This document shows positions 9,369 through 17,496 of a stretch of DNA of 64,000 nucleotides, piece by piece. The stretch comes from Phenylobacterium sp. NIBR 498073. GTDB taxonomy: Bacteria; Pseudomonadota; Alphaproteobacteria; Caulobacterales; Caulobacteraceae. Where the stretch lies: contig NZ_CP114599.1 in NCBI RefSeq assembly GCF_027286305.1, forward strand, positions 744,001 to 808,000, in the 5' to 3' direction. How positions within the stretch are numbered: the first letter of the stretch is position 1; every line of letters starts with the position of its first letter. The translations under genes were made by a program, and so were the position numbers. Under the pieces are notes generated by a model, which was not told the origin of the DNA, ran no database searches, and saw only the letters and a list, made by a program, of their open reading frames with translations.

Positions 9369-10028
9369 ATGGATAGGCTGGCCACGCTCACGCCACGCGA
9401 GCGGCAGTGCCTGATGGGGGTGGCCCGCCACCTCCAGTCGAAGGAGATCGCGCGCGAGCTCGGGCTCGAGGCGCGCACGGTCGACAAGCATATCGAACGG
9501 GCGATGAAGAAGCTGGGCGTGGCCAACCGGCGCGACGCTGCGCGCCTGCTCGCCGGCGAGGTACGTGATGACTACGTAGGGGCGCCGCTCCCCCTGGCCG
9601 CCGACGTCGAGGAGATGCTGACCTCCTTGGCGAAAGGAGGCGCACATGCCCCACACGGCGAGACGGCTGCCACAGACCACCTGGGGCGACCTGGAAGCGA
9701 TCTTCGACAGCCTGGCCAGCACGGGTCAGCAGAAGGAGACGGTGCATCACCTGTTGCAGGTGACGCGCGAGATGAGCCCGTATCTCACGAAGCTCGATCT
9801 GCTGCGCGAGATTATCTGCGTCGCGCTCGTCTTGTTGCCCGCCGAGGCGCAGCCCCCCCAGTCGTGGAGGTGGCTGGCGCAGGGACCGCCCGGACCCCCT
9901 GGCGACGACTCCTGAGCGCCATGTTGTTCACCCTAGTCGCAGGGGCCCTGCTGATCGGCGGCTTGGCCATCGCCATCCAGCTCGGCCACCTCATGCAGAC
10001 GCTCGACGTCTGGCTTGCCCGCGGCTGA
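9369..10028 (+). CDS. LuxR/GerE-type helix-turn-helix regulator, C-terminal part uncertain
   Basis: The open frame encodes 219 residues. Residues 6-62 are a clear LuxR/GerE DNA-binding domain (LTPRERQCLMGVARHLQSKE, then LEARTVDKHIERAMKKLGVANRR) placed at the N terminus. That is the layout of small membrane-tethered regulators in Caulobacter and Sphingomonas, which end in one transmembrane helix. Such a helix is present (LFTLVAGALLIGGLAIAIQL). Between about 9640 and 9915, however, the third-codon GC bias of this frame collapses, while the +1 frame is strongly biased and carries its own gene. The true protein may end near 9650, be frameshifted, or skip this region. Start: ATG after GGGGGACGCGTA. 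Confidence 0.6.
   Translation: MDRLATLTPRERQCLMGVARHLQSKEIARELGLEARTVDKHIERAMKKLGVANRRDAARLLAGEVRDDYVGAPLPLAADVEEMLTSLAKGGAHAPHGETAATDHLGRPGSDLRQPGQHGSAEGDGASPVAGDARDEPVSHEARSAARDYLRRARLVARRGAAPPVVEVAGAGTARTPWRRLLSAMLFTLVAGALLIGGLAIAIQLGHLMQTLDVWLARG
9646..9915 (+). CDS. Small hypothetical protein overlapping the LuxR-type gene
   Basis: 89 residues in the +1 frame relative to the LuxR-type gene. Support comes from a strong ribosome site (AAAGGAGG, 8 nt before the ATG) and high GC at third codon positions throughout. The plausible helical composition (LEAIFDSLASTGQQKETVHHLLQ, LLREIICVALVLL) also supports it. The tail is Pro/Gly-rich (QGPPGPPGDDS). It is followed 5 bp later by an ATG at 9921 that opens a 35-residue transmembrane peptide in the LuxR frame. 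I do not recognise the family. It could be a co-translated partner of the regulator or the product of a frameshifted longer gene. Confidence 0.55.
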   Translation: MPHTARRLPQTTWGDLEAIFDSLASTGQQKETVHHLLQVTREMSPYLTKLDLLREIICVALVLLPAEAQPPQSWRWLAQGPPGPPGDDS

Positions 10029-10104
10029 TCGGCCCTCCGCCGACACCGCTCCTCATCGCAGCAACACACCACGTCCCGCGCCTTGCGCGGAGGAAGGACA
10101 CCTC

Positions 10105-10461
10105 ATGCAACGTCGTGAACTGGCTCAGGCTATCGCCACCTCGCTCTTCGAGACCGAGGCCGCCCTGGACGCCGCCCTCGAGAAAGCCGCCCTGCTGATC
10201 GCCCAGACCAGCGCCCTGCGCCGCGAGCACAACTATTCGGCGGTCCTCGGCCACGAGGCCGTTGCGGCTCTGACGCGGACCATCGACGCCCTGGGCGAGG
10301 CGCGCGGCCACACGATGTCGGCCCATGCCGCTTTCGAGAAGGCTTCGCCCCAGCTCGGCGTCAAGCCGGCCACCCTGCATGGCACCGGCGTCGAGAAGCC
10401 GCCGACCGGCGCCTCGGAAGCCGAGGGGCCGATCCTGCGCGCGGTCCGCAGCGCGGCTTGA
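10105..10461 (+). CDS. Hypothetical helical protein
   Basis: 118 residues. The ATG at 10105 is chosen over an upstream GTG-frame extension because GGAGGAAGGACACCTC directly precedes it. Residues 1-85 read as two or three amphipathic helices rich in Ala, Glu and His (LFETEAALDAALEKAALLIA; TRTIDALGEARGHTMSAHAA). The C-terminal 35 residues are disordered in character. The protein has no signal peptide and no known motif. The last four coding bases precede the next gene by 4 bp, so the two are probably co-transcribed with the regulator upstream. Function unknown. Confidence 0.6.
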   Translation: MQRRELAQAIATSLFETEAALDAALEKAALLIAQTSALRREHNYSAVLGHEAVAALTRTIDALGEARGHTMSAHAAFEKASPQLGVKPATLHGTGVEKPPTGASEAEGPILRAVRSAA

Positions 10462-10465
10462 CGCG

Positions 10466-10936
10466 ATGCCCGCACCGCTTTCCCTTCCGGGGATGAGCTG
10501 GTTTGAGATGTTCGACGCGCCTGTGCAGCTGACCGGCGCCGTCGCCACCGCGACGGTCACGCTGCTGGCGCTCTGGAAGGGCGGGGTTCCCGAGCGGATC
10601 GCCGCCCTCGTCAGTCTCGCCGCCTTTTTCCTCAGCCCGCTGGCCCAGCAGCTAGGCGGCCTGCCGCAACCGCTCTGGGGTGTGGCGGCGGTGGATGCGA
10701 CGGTGCTCGGCGTCGTGACGCTGCTGATCTGGTTTTACGACCGCCAGTGGCTGATCGGGGCCTGGGCGGCCGAGGCGCTGACCTTGATGTGCCACGCCGC
10801 CAAGCTGGCCGACGTCACCCTGCTGGCGCGCGGCTACGTCGCCAGCCTCTACATCCTCTATTTCGGCTTCCTGGCCTCGCTGGCCTGGGGTGCGTTCGAG
10901 GCCAGCGCCCGCCGCGCCCGCGCCGCCGGGACCTAG
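10466..10936 (+). CDS. Hypothetical integral membrane protein
   Basis: 156 residues from the ATG at 10466; an internal ATG at 10494 (MSWFEMF) is an equally plausible start. Four hydrophobic segments can be seen: about residues 25-40 (LTGAVATATVTLLALW), 47-63, 74-92 (GVAAVDATVLGVVTLLIWFY) and 124-143 (YVASLYILYFGFLASLAWGA). Between the last two lies a short amphipathic stretch. No catalytic or transport motif is visible. The gene ends on a CTAG shared with the convergent VWA gene, so the two overlap by 4 bp. Confidence 0.55.
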   Translation: MPAPLSLPGMSWFEMFDAPVQLTGAVATATVTLLALWKGGVPERIAALVSLAAFFLSPLAQQLGGLPQPLWGVAAVDATVLGVVTLLIWFYDRQWLIGAWAAEALTLMCHAAKLADVTLLARGYVASLYILYFGFLASLAWGAFEASARRARAAGT

Positions 10937-12285
10937 TGCGGGACGTAGGTCCGCAGTACGTCCTCGATGATCCGTTCCAGTTGGCCCAGGGTGTTGCAGG
11001 TCTTCGCCACGTGGCAGAAGCGCTCGTAGCGGTACATGACGCTGTCGCCCTGGGTCCAATAGCTCTCGGGCTCAGGGTTCAGCCAGATGACCGAGCGGGC
11101 GCGATTGTGGATCGTGGCCATCAGGTCGAGCCGCGGATCGGCATAATTCGACCGCCCGTCGCCCAGGAAGATGACAGTGGTGTGCCGGTCGACGTGATCG
11201 AGGTGGTTCTCGCAGAAGTCCTCCAGCGACTTGCCGTAGTCGGTCTGCTGGAAGCCGATCTTGCGCAGCACCTGGAAGATCGCCCCGTCGACGTGCTCGT
11301 CGTCGAGGATGTCGTTGACGCTGATCAGCCGGCCTGAGAACGCGTAGGCCTCCATCCGGTCGACCACCTCGTTCAGCGAATAGAGGAACGTCAGCAGGAA
11401 CTGGGCCGCAGCCGCCACCGACTTCGACACGTCGCAGATGCAGACGATCGACGGCTTGTCGATCTTCTCGGTCTTCCAGACGATCTCGAACGGCATGCCG
11501 CCATAGGGCATCGATTTGCGCAGCGTGCGGCGGATGTCCATGTGCCCCTTGCGGGCGCGGTTGCGGCGGCGCGAATAGCGGTCGGCCAGCCGCTTGGCCA
11601 TCTTCTTGACCAGGGCCTGCATCATCGCCTGGTCGACCGGATCGATGCCGCCCTCGGCGTTCAGCGCCTTGCGGGCCAGCATCTCCTCGCGGAGCATCTT
11701 GCCCGAGCCTGAGGCGTAGAGCTCGTGCTGGCGCTCGACATAGCGCTGGGCTTCCTGGGCCAGCCGGCGCTTGCCGGCCTCCAGCCGGTCGGCGGCGTCG
11801 CCGCCGCCTTCCAGCTTTCGGGCGTTGGCGATGATGCTCTCGATCTCGGCCAGTCCCATCTCTTCGAGCAGTCGCCGGGTCAGGCGAGAGCGCTGGGTGG
11901 TCAGGCGGATCTGCGAGACCTGCGCGCGTTGGGCGGCCTCTTCCATCGCCTGGGCAAGCCCCGAGGCGTCGCCCTCCAGCAGCATGCGGGCGAGCTCCGA
12001 CTCCTCAGCGCCTTCCGGCAGGCCTTCCATCGGATCGCCGTCGCCCTGCGGCGGCGGCTCGAAGGCCATCTCGTCGCGGCGGAAAAAGGTCTCGAACGTC
12101 TCGTCGAACCGGATCACCTCGTCCGAGCTCTTGGCCAGGGTCGCGCACAGCGCGTCTTTGAACAGCTCGCGATCGGCGAATCCGACCTTCTCCACCGTGC
12201 GGTGGGCGTCGATGGCCTCGGCAGGCGAGACCTTAACGTCCGCGGCCCGCAGGGCCCGGAAGAAGTCCTCCAGCGCACCCTGCAT
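10933..12285 (-). CDS. VWA domain protein, CoxE-like partner of MoxR ATPase
   Basis: 450 residues. The ATG at 12285 lies 5 bp after the MoxR stop; the long upstream extension of this frame is out-of-frame moxR. The C-terminal half carries a von Willebrand A fold with the metal-binding motif DVSKS (CICDVSKSVAAAAQFLL) and later FLGDGRSNYADP. The N-terminal half is helical and charged (residues ~140-280). CoxD/CoxE-type MoxR-VWA pairs are chaperone-like systems; in Oligotropha they help mature the Mo-Cu site of CO dehydrogenase. A molybdenum hydroxylase (iorAB) is encoded 6 kb away, so a similar maturation role is possible but only inferred. Confidence 0.8.
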   Translation of the reverse strand: MQGALEDFFRALRAADVKVSPAEAIDAHRTVEKVGFADRELFKDALCATLAKSSDEVIRFDETFETFFRRDEMAFEPPPQGDGDPMEGLPEGAEESELARMLLEGDASGLAQAMEEAAQRAQVSQIRLTTQRSRLTRRLLEEMGLAEIESIIANARKLEGGGDAADRLEAGKRRLAQEAQRYVERQHELYASGSGKMLREEMLARKALNAEGGIDPVDQAMMQALVKKMAKRLADRYSRRRNRARKGHMDIRRTLRKSMPYGGMPFEIVWKTEKIDKPSIVCICDVSKSVAAAAQFLLTFLYSLNEVVDRMEAYAFSGRLISVNDILDDEHVDGAIFQVLRKIGFQQTDYGKSLEDFCENHLDHVDRHTTVIFLGDGRSNYADPRLDLMATIHNRARSVIWLNPEPESYWTQGDSVMYRYERFCHVAKTCNTLGQLERIIEDVLRTYVPH

Positions 12286-12290
12286 GGGTC

Positions 12291-13253
12291 TTACGCCGCC
12301 GGACGGCGCAGCAGTTCGGAGATCTGCGGCTCCACCGCGGCGATGTCGGGCTCGAACTTCAGCAGCACGTTCAGCGTGTCGCGGACGATCTCCGGGCTCA
12401 GGCTGTCGGCGCCCAGCAGGATGAGCGCGCGGGCCCAGTCGACCGTCTCGGAGATCGACGGCGACTTGCGCAGGTCGAGCGTGCGCAGCGACTGCACGAA
12501 GCCGACCAGGCTGGAGGTCAGGGCCTGCTCGATGCCCGGCACGCGGCTGGCGACGATCTTCCGTTCCAGGTCGGCGTCGGGCAGCGGGATGTGCAGGTGC
12601 AGGCAGCGGCGCTTCAGCGCGTCGCCCAGGTCGCGGATGTTGTTCGAGGTCAGGAACACCAGCGGCGGGGTCTTGGCCTCGATGACGCCCAGCTCCGGGA
12701 TGGAGACCTGATAGGCCGACAGCACCTCCAGCAGGAAGGCCTCGAACGCTTCGTCCGACTTGTCGATTTCGTCGATCAGCAGCACGCAGCCGTCGTCTTC
12801 CTTCAGCGCCTTCATCAGCGGGCGCGGTTCCAGGAAGGGCTCGGAGAAGAACAGGTCGCCGATGCCGTGCAGCCGCTCCATGGCCGCGTCCATGTCCTGG
12901 GCGTCGGAGAGCGCCGCGCCCATCCGGTCCTTCAGGATCTGGGTGTAGAGCAGCTGCTTGCCGTACTTCCACTCATACAGCGCCTTGGACTCGTCCAGGC
13001 CCTCGTAGCACTGCATGCGGATCAGGGGCTGGCCGAGCAGCTTGGCGGTCGACAGCGCCAGTTCGGTCTTGCCCACCCCGGCCGAGCCTTCGACCAGGAT
13101 CGGCTTCTGCAGGTGGATGGCCATGTAGAGGGCCGTGGCGATGCGACGCGAGGCGATGTAGCCGACGCTGGCCAGGCCTTCGATCAGGGCGTCCACGGAC
13201 GACAGCACGTCCGGCTGCGCGGCCTTAATCGCCGCGGGAGAGGTAGCGCTCAA
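12291..13253 (-). CDS. MoxR-family AAA+ ATPase
   Basis: 320 residues. Walker A GSAGVGKT is at residues 56-63 and Walker B is CVLLIDEIDKSDEAFEAFLLE. Sensor 1 is VFLTSNNIRDLGDALKRRC, followed by the arginine-rich second region typical of MoxR. The C-terminal helical lid is present. The frame starts with TTG at 13253 and no better upstream ATG is available; a later start would cut into the fold. It is expressed ahead of the VWA protein with a 5-bp gap, the usual MoxR-VWA operon. A dispersed repeat lies upstream. Confidence 0.85.
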   Translation of the reverse strand: MSATSPAAIKAAQPDVLSSVDALIEGLASVGYIASRRIATALYMAIHLQKPILVEGSAGVGKTELALSTAKLLGQPLIRMQCYEGLDESKALYEWKYGKQLLYTQILKDRMGAALSDAQDMDAAMERLHGIGDLFFSEPFLEPRPLMKALKEDDGCVLLIDEIDKSDEAFEAFLLEVLSAYQVSIPELGVIEAKTPPLVFLTSNNIRDLGDALKRRCLHLHIPLPDADLERKIVASRVPGIEQALTSSLVGFVQSLRTLDLRKSPSISETVDWARALILLGADSLSPEIVRDTLNVLLKFEPDIAAVEPQISELLRRPAA

Positions 13254-13375
13254 AGTCTCAAACTTTCAAAAGTCGCGCGAAATGGCGCCTGGCTATCTTC
13301 AATGACCGCGAGTGTGCAGGGGCGAGGCCCCGCACGCAAGCGCTGGTTCAAACGGGCGTTGGGAGGCCCGCCATC

Positions 13376-13456
13376 AGGTGTCATCCCGGGGAGCATCACC
13401 CTCACTATCCGGTGTTCATGGGGCCCGGTCTTGCTTCGCAAACCGGGATGACACCT
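13376..13456. repeat. Dispersed palindromic element with 14-bp inverted ends
   Basis: The perfect ends AGGTGTCATCCCGG (13376-13389) and CCGGGATGACACCT (13443-13456) enclose a GC-rich core with a second small palindrome (GGCCCGGTCTTGCTTCGC). The GTCATCCCGG ends and GTGTTCATGGGGCCC core resemble REP-type intergenic elements found in many alphaproteobacteria. There is only one copy in this window, so the dispersed nature is inferred. It sits in the 219-bp gap between the moxR start and the 3' end of the next minus-strand gene. Confidence 0.55.
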
Positions 13457-13472
13457 TGAGCTGGGGAGGACG

Positions 13473-14555
13473 CTACACCCCGTACGGCCGATACGGCCCG
13501 GCGATCAGCTGCTCGAACACGCCCATGCCCTTGACCGGCGCCTCGCCCGGCAGGGTCAGGGTGACGTGGCTGAGCGCCTGGATGTGGACGTTCTCAGGCG
13601 CAGCCATGTCGATGGCGTTGAGGTCTATGTCCTCGCGCTCGACCACCAGGTCGCCCTTGTAGCCCCCGTGGCGCCAGGCCGGCGCGCCATAGCCGATGCC
13701 GCGCATCAGGAAGGTCAGGAACGGCTCGAAGCGAATGGCGGCCGAGCCCTGGGCCAGCGGCACGTTCAGCGTGCCGGTCCTGGCGTGGCGGGTGCCGGCG
13801 ATCAGCGACACCTCGTCCATGCTCGCGCCTTCGCTTTCGTAGAAGGCCTCGGGGCCCGCGCCGTCCGCGGCGATCACCGCCCGGGTGTTCCAGGGGCGGC
13901 CGTCCGGGTCGGCGTTGACGTGGAAGAAGATGCTGCGATCAGCGAAATTCAGCGGCGTCCACTGCCAGAAGAAGCCGCCGACGGTCATCGGGACAGGCGG
14001 CTGCGGGTCGGGGGCGCCGATCGGACGGATGCCCCAGGAGCGGTCGCGGGTGCCGACCGTTCCGGCCGCCAGCTGCTTGCGCACGCCGTCGACCTCGATC
14101 CAGCCGGTGCAGCGCACGTTCTGGGTCAGGCGGGTATAGTCCATGAAGGCGCGCGGCCCGATCCGGCGCATGAACCGCGGCTCCTCGATCGGGAAGCTGC
14201 GGCCTTCGAAGACGATCTCGGCGGCGAAGCCGTTCGACGGCGCCACCGTGACCTTCAGCTTCTGCAGCGGCTCGATCACCTCGATGGAGATCGGCCCGCA
14301 TGAAAGGTCCAGCCGCTCCATGTTCATCACCTTGGAGGCGTGCAGGCAGTGCTCGACCCCGTCGCGGATCACCGAGAAGTGGGCGTCGGCGATGTTGAGC
14401 TGCGGATAGACGCCGAAGGCGATGGCGAAGAACTCGGTCCCGTCGGGCTGATAGCCGTTGAAGAAATAGCGATCGTAGAAATTCCGGTCCGTGCCCGCGT
14501 AGGCGATCGGCTCGGGCGTCTGGTGGATCGGAAAATCGTCGGCCTTGGTCAGCAT
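13473..14555 (-). CDS. Hypothetical protein, possible lipocalin-like beta-barrel
   Basis: 360 residues from an ATG with an excellent ribosome site (GGGAGGACGCCCCGC); an upstream extension of the frame has no support. It has no signal peptide. The sequence is rich in Trp, Tyr and Phe strands (NFYDRYFFNGYQPDGTEFFA; GTVGTRDRSWGIRPIG; GGFFWQWTPLNFADRSIFFH). The RDRSWGIRP-type motif recalls proteins of the CrtC/tocopherol-cyclase-like double-lipocalin class, which handle hydrophobic ligands. That resemblance is by eye only. It is transcribed divergently from a cytochrome P450, suggesting a shared hydrophobic substrate pathway. Confidence 0.6.
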   Translation of the reverse strand: MLTKADDFPIHQTPEPIAYAGTDRNFYDRYFFNGYQPDGTEFFAIAFGVYPQLNIADAHFSVIRDGVEHCLHASKVMNMERLDLSCGPISIEVIEPLQKLKVTVAPSNGFAAEIVFEGRSFPIEEPRFMRRIGPRAFMDYTRLTQNVRCTGWIEVDGVRKQLAAGTVGTRDRSWGIRPIGAPDPQPPVPMTVGGFFWQWTPLNFADRSIFFHVNADPDGRPWNTRAVIAADGAGPEAFYESEGASMDEVSLIAGTRHARTGTLNVPLAQGSAAIRFEPFLTFLMRGIGYGAPAWRHGGYKGDLVVEREDIDLNAIDMAAPENVHIQALSHVTLTLPGEAPVKGMGVFEQLIAGPYRPYGV

Positions 14556-14639
14556 GCGGGGCGTCCTCCCAGACGGCTTGGAACTGTCGGCGATCTTGTC
14601 TTTGTCGATTGACGGTATTGCGACGTCGCCGTGTGCGGC

Positions 14640-14669
14640 ATTATCAAGTGAACAAAGAAAACAAAACAA
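14640..14669 (-). promoter_or_regulatory. Candidate sigma-70-type promoter for the lipocalin-like gene
   Basis: Read on the minus strand: TTGTTT, 18 nt, GATAAT. It lies in a locally AT-rich patch 85 bp upstream of the ATG, in the divergent region shared with the P450 gene. The assignment rests on similarity to the general consensus only. Confidence 0.35.
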
Positions 14670-14693
14670 GGGAGGACGCTTTTTGCTGACGCA

Positions 14694-14707
14694 ACGTAAG
14701 GTTACGT
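14694..14707. promoter_or_regulatory. Perfect palindrome upstream of P450, candidate operator
   Basis: ACGTAAGGTTACGT is a perfect 14-bp palindrome centred 38 bp before the P450 start and inside the divergent promoter region. Size and symmetry fit a TetR or MarR-type operator. No cognate regulator is adjacent. Confidence 0.4.
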
Positions 14708-14738
14708 GGCGTGAACTGGCAACGAGCGCTCAGGAGAG

Positions 14739-16013
14739 ATGAGCACAAGCATCGCGCGCATACCCGACGAATACGCGGCCAATCTGGTCGATCCCAAAGC
14801 CTATACAGACGGGCGTATCTACGAGACCTATGCTTGGCTTCGCGCTAACAACCCCTTCGGGCTAGCCGAAATCGAAGGTTTCGACCCGTTCTGGGTGGCG
14901 ACGAAGCATGCCGACATCCTGGAGATCAGCCGTCAGAACGCGCTGTTTCACAGCGGCGACAAGGCGACCGTCATCACCAACAAGGCCGCCGACACCGCCG
15001 TACGCGCCATGATGGGCGGCAGCCCGCACCTGGTCCGCAGCCTGGTGCAGATGGACGCCCCAGATCACCCGAAATATCGCGCCCTGACCCAGTCCTGGTT
15101 CATGCCGACCAACATCAAGGGCCTGGAAGATCGTATCCGCGGCATTGCGCGCAAGGCGGTGGACCGGATGGCGGCGACCGGCGGCGAGTGCGATTTCGTT
15201 CGTGACGTCGCCCTGGGCTACCCGCTGCACGTGATCATGGAGATCCTGGGCGTCCCGGAAGAGGACGAGGGCCGGATGCTGACCCTGACCCAGGAGCTGT
15301 TCGGCGCCACCGACCCCGAGCTCGCCCGCGAAGGCGCGCCCGACATCTCCAAGATGCTGACCGAAGGCGTGGTGGCGGATTTCTACGCCTACTTCGCCAA
15401 GATGTCGGCCGATCGCCGGGCCAATCCTAAGGACGACGTCGCCTCGGTGATCGCCAACTCGCAGATCGACGGCCAGCCGATCTCAGAGCTGGAGGCGATG
15501 AGCTATTACATGATCGTCGCCACCGCCGGGCATGACACCACATCGTCCTCGACCGCCGGGGCGCTGTGGGGCCTGGCCGCCAATCCGGGCGAGTTCGCCA
15601 AGGTCAAGGCCGACCCCTCGCTGATCCCGAGCCTGGTGGACGAGAGCATCCGCTGGATCACGCCGGTGAAGACCTTCATGCGCTCGGCCACCGAGGCGAC
15701 CGAATTCGCCGGCCGCCAGCTGGCCAAGGACGACTGGATGATGCTCTGCTACGCCTCGGGCAATCGCGACGAGGAGGTCTTCGACGACCCCGCGGCGTTC
15801 AAGATCGACCGCAAGCCCAACAAGCATCTGGCCTTCGGCTACGGCGCGCACCTGTGCCTGGGCCAGCATCTGGCCAAGATGGAGATGCGCATCCTCTGGG
15901 AGGAGCTGCTGCCACGCATCCAGAGCCTGGAGCTGGCCGAGGAGCCCAAGCTGAGCCAGGCGACCTTCGTCAGCGGGCCCAAGACCCTGCCTGTCCGTTT
16001 CTCGATGCATTGA
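14739..16013 (+). CDS. Cytochrome P450
   Basis: 424-residue soluble bacterial P450. The haem-binding loop FGYGAHLCLGQHLAKME has the axial ligand Cys373. The I-helix oxygen-activation motif is ATAGHDTTSS and the K-helix ExxR is ESIRW. The N-terminal region (QMDAPDHPKYR) is the usual substrate-access segment. Such enzymes hydroxylate hydrophobic substrates using an external ferredoxin and reductase, neither of which is next to it. The ATG follows AGGAGAG. The next gene starts 8 bp downstream, so it is co-transcribed with the APH-like kinase. The substrate is unknown; fatty acid, terpenoid or steroid-type compounds are consistent with the neighbours. Confidence 0.93.
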   Translation: MSTSIARIPDEYAANLVDPKAYTDGRIYETYAWLRANNPFGLAEIEGFDPFWVATKHADILEISRQNALFHSGDKATVITNKAADTAVRAMMGGSPHLVRSLVQMDAPDHPKYRALTQSWFMPTNIKGLEDRIRGIARKAVDRMAATGGECDFVRDVALGYPLHVIMEILGVPEEDEGRMLTLTQELFGATDPELAREGAPDISKMLTEGVVADFYAYFAKMSADRRANPKDDVASVIANSQIDGQPISELEAMSYYMIVATAGHDTTSSSTAGALWGLAANPGEFAKVKADPSLIPSLVDESIRWITPVKTFMRSATEATEFAGRQLAKDDWMMLCYASGNRDEEVFDDPAAFKIDRKPNKHLAFGYGAHLCLGQHLAKMEMRILWEELLPRIQSLELAEEPKLSQATFVSGPKTLPVRFSMH

Positions 16014-16021
16014 GTTTGAGT

Positions 16022-17041
16022 ATGGCGTTGGAACCACGTCTGGCCGCCTACATCGCCGCACGCATGCCCGGCGCGCGCGACGTGGCGGTGCAAGATCTGT
16101 CGCGTATCTCGGGCGGCGCTTCGCGCGAGACCTATCGTTTTCGGTTGCTGTGGAACGAGGACGGCGCAGCGCGCGAGCGCAAGCTGATCCTGCGGCGCGA
16201 TCCGCCGGCCTCGCTGATCGAGACCGAGCGTCGCATCGAGTTCGAGGCCTACCGCGCCTTCCACGGCAGCGCCGTGCCGGTGCCGGAGATGCTGTGGCTG
16301 GAGGAAGAGGACGCCGCCCTCGACCACCCGTTCTTCATCGCCGAGGAGATCGCCGGCTTCCAGGCCGGCCCGGCGGCGCTGTTCGGGCCGCCCTATGCAG
16401 CGACCCTCGGCCAGCTGGGCCAGCGCAAGTGGACGATCCTCGGCGAGATCGCCAAGGCCGATCCGGCGGCGCTGGGCCTCACGGAGGTGATGGCTCCGGT
16501 GGCGCCGGACGCCTGCTGGGACCGCGAGCTCAGCTATTGGGAGGGCCTGCTCGATCGCGACGAGCCCGAGCCGCTGCCGATCACCCGGGCGGCGATCCGC
16601 TGGCTGCGGGCCAATCCGCCGCCGCCAGCCCAGAAGCTGTCGGTGGTGCACGGCGACTACCGGACCGGCAATTTCCTCTATGACGAGGCTGGCGGCATCC
16701 ACGGCATCCTCGATTGGGAAATGTGCCACCTTGGCGACCCGCTGGAGGACCTCGGCTGGAGCTTCAATCCGGTCTGGTCGTTCGGCCAGGGCAAGCCCGG
16801 CGGCCTGCTGCCGCGCGAGGAGGCCATCGCCGTCTGGGAACGCGCCAGCGGCCTGACGGCCGATCCCGCCGCCCTGCACTGGTGGGAGCTGTTCAACTGC
16901 GTGAAGGGGCAGGCGATCTGGATCTCGTCGGCCCGCGTCTGGATCAACGGCGGCAACCGCGAGCCGATCATGGTCTATCCGCCCTGGCTGCTGCAGAACG
17001 CCCAGGACCGCGCCACCCTGCAAGTGATGGGACGCCTATGA
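16022..17041 (+). CDS. APH-family phosphotransferase (aminoglycoside kinase-like fold)
   Basis: 339 residues. The kinase catalytic loop is VVHGDYRTGNFLYD and the metal-binding motif is ILDWEMCHLGDPLEDLGW. The N-terminal glycine-poor nucleotide region (LSRISGGASRETYRFRL) is also typical. The family includes aminoglycoside and choline kinases. A subgroup like this one is regularly encoded beside acyl-CoA dehydrogenases and resembles the kinase-like part of human ACAD10/11, which acts on hydroxyacyl-CoA. Location between a P450 and thiolase-type genes favours a role in lipid or xenobiotic catabolism, not antibiotic resistance. Confidence 0.85.
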   Translation: MALEPRLAAYIAARMPGARDVAVQDLSRISGGASRETYRFRLLWNEDGAARERKLILRRDPPASLIETERRIEFEAYRAFHGSAVPVPEMLWLEEEDAALDHPFFIAEEIAGFQAGPAALFGPPYAATLGQLGQRKWTILGEIAKADPAALGLTEVMAPVAPDACWDRELSYWEGLLDRDEPEPLPITRAAIRWLRANPPPPAQKLSVVHGDYRTGNFLYDEAGGIHGILDWEMCHLGDPLEDLGWSFNPVWSFGQGKPGGLLPREEAIAVWERASGLTADPAALHWWELFNCVKGQAIWISSARVWINGGNREPIMVYPPWLLQNAQDRATLQVMGRL

Positions 17042-17457
17042 ACCCGACCGTTCCCGCCGTTCTGGCCGAGCTGGCCGGGCTGTGCATGCGCAACGCCATG
17101 CCCGACGTCCACCCCGCCGACCGGGCCAGTTCGCTCGGCCTGTCAGCCGCGCTGCTGGGCGTCGCCGCCGAGGTCTGGGACGGCTCGGCCGCTCGGCTGG
17201 TGGCCGAGAACCGTGCGATCCGCCCGCTGCTGGCCAGGGCCGGGGAGGCGGGGCTCGACTTCGCCGAGCTGGCGTCCGGCGCGGACGAGGACCTGCGCCT
17301 CTCGGCGCTCAAGGCCGACAACGACGCCCTGCGCGCGGCCCTGATCCAGTTGCACGCAGCGGCCGAGGCCAAGGGCGCGCGGCAGCTGGAGACTGTGGTC
17401 TGGTCCGAATTGGTCGCCTCGACCGAGCGCCGCAAGCTGGCCTCGTCGCCGGTGTAG
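17038..17457 (+). CDS. Hypothetical protein coupled to the APH-like kinase
   Basis: 139 residues, starting inside the kinase stop (ATGA overlap of 4 bp), so almost certainly translated in tandem with it. The protein is Ala/Leu-rich and helical throughout (LAELAGLCMRNAMPDV; LSALKADNDALRAALIQLHA), with a coiled-coil-like heptad around residues 88-115. It has no signal peptide or known motif. A small helical protein downstream of this type of kinase is likely an accessory or partner subunit, but nothing shows its function directly. Confidence 0.65.
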   Translation: MNPTVPAVLAELAGLCMRNAMPDVHPADRASSLGLSAALLGVAAEVWDGSAARLVAENRAIRPLLARAGEAGLDFAELASGADEDLRLSALKADNDALRAALIQLHAAAEAKGARQLETVVWSELVASTERRKLASSPV

Positions 17458-17463
17458 CAGTCA

Positions 17464-17490
17464 CCAATTGCTCCCCCTCTGGGGGAGGAA
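17464..17490. repeat. Short palindromic repeat of the CAATTGCTCC family
   Basis: CAATTG followed by CTCCCCC-TCT-GGGGGAG, a perfect 7-bp stem, in the 39-bp gap between convergent genes. The CAATTGCTCC border and GGGGGAG core recur near 49180-49201 and 51028-51044. It may also act as a bidirectional terminator. Confidence 0.5.
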
Positions 17491-17496
17491 CCAACG

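Noticed and set aside
12286..12972. 5' extension of the VWA gene frame
   Set aside because: Lies inside moxR in another frame; an ATG after the moxR stop gives a normal-length protein.
13250..13441. 63-codon frame upstream of moxR
   Set aside because: Crosses the palindromic repeat, no ribosome site, no domain.
16022..17041. Aminoglycoside resistance kinase
   Set aside because: Fold is shared, but the neighbours are catabolic and the subgroup is that found with acyl-CoA dehydrogenases.
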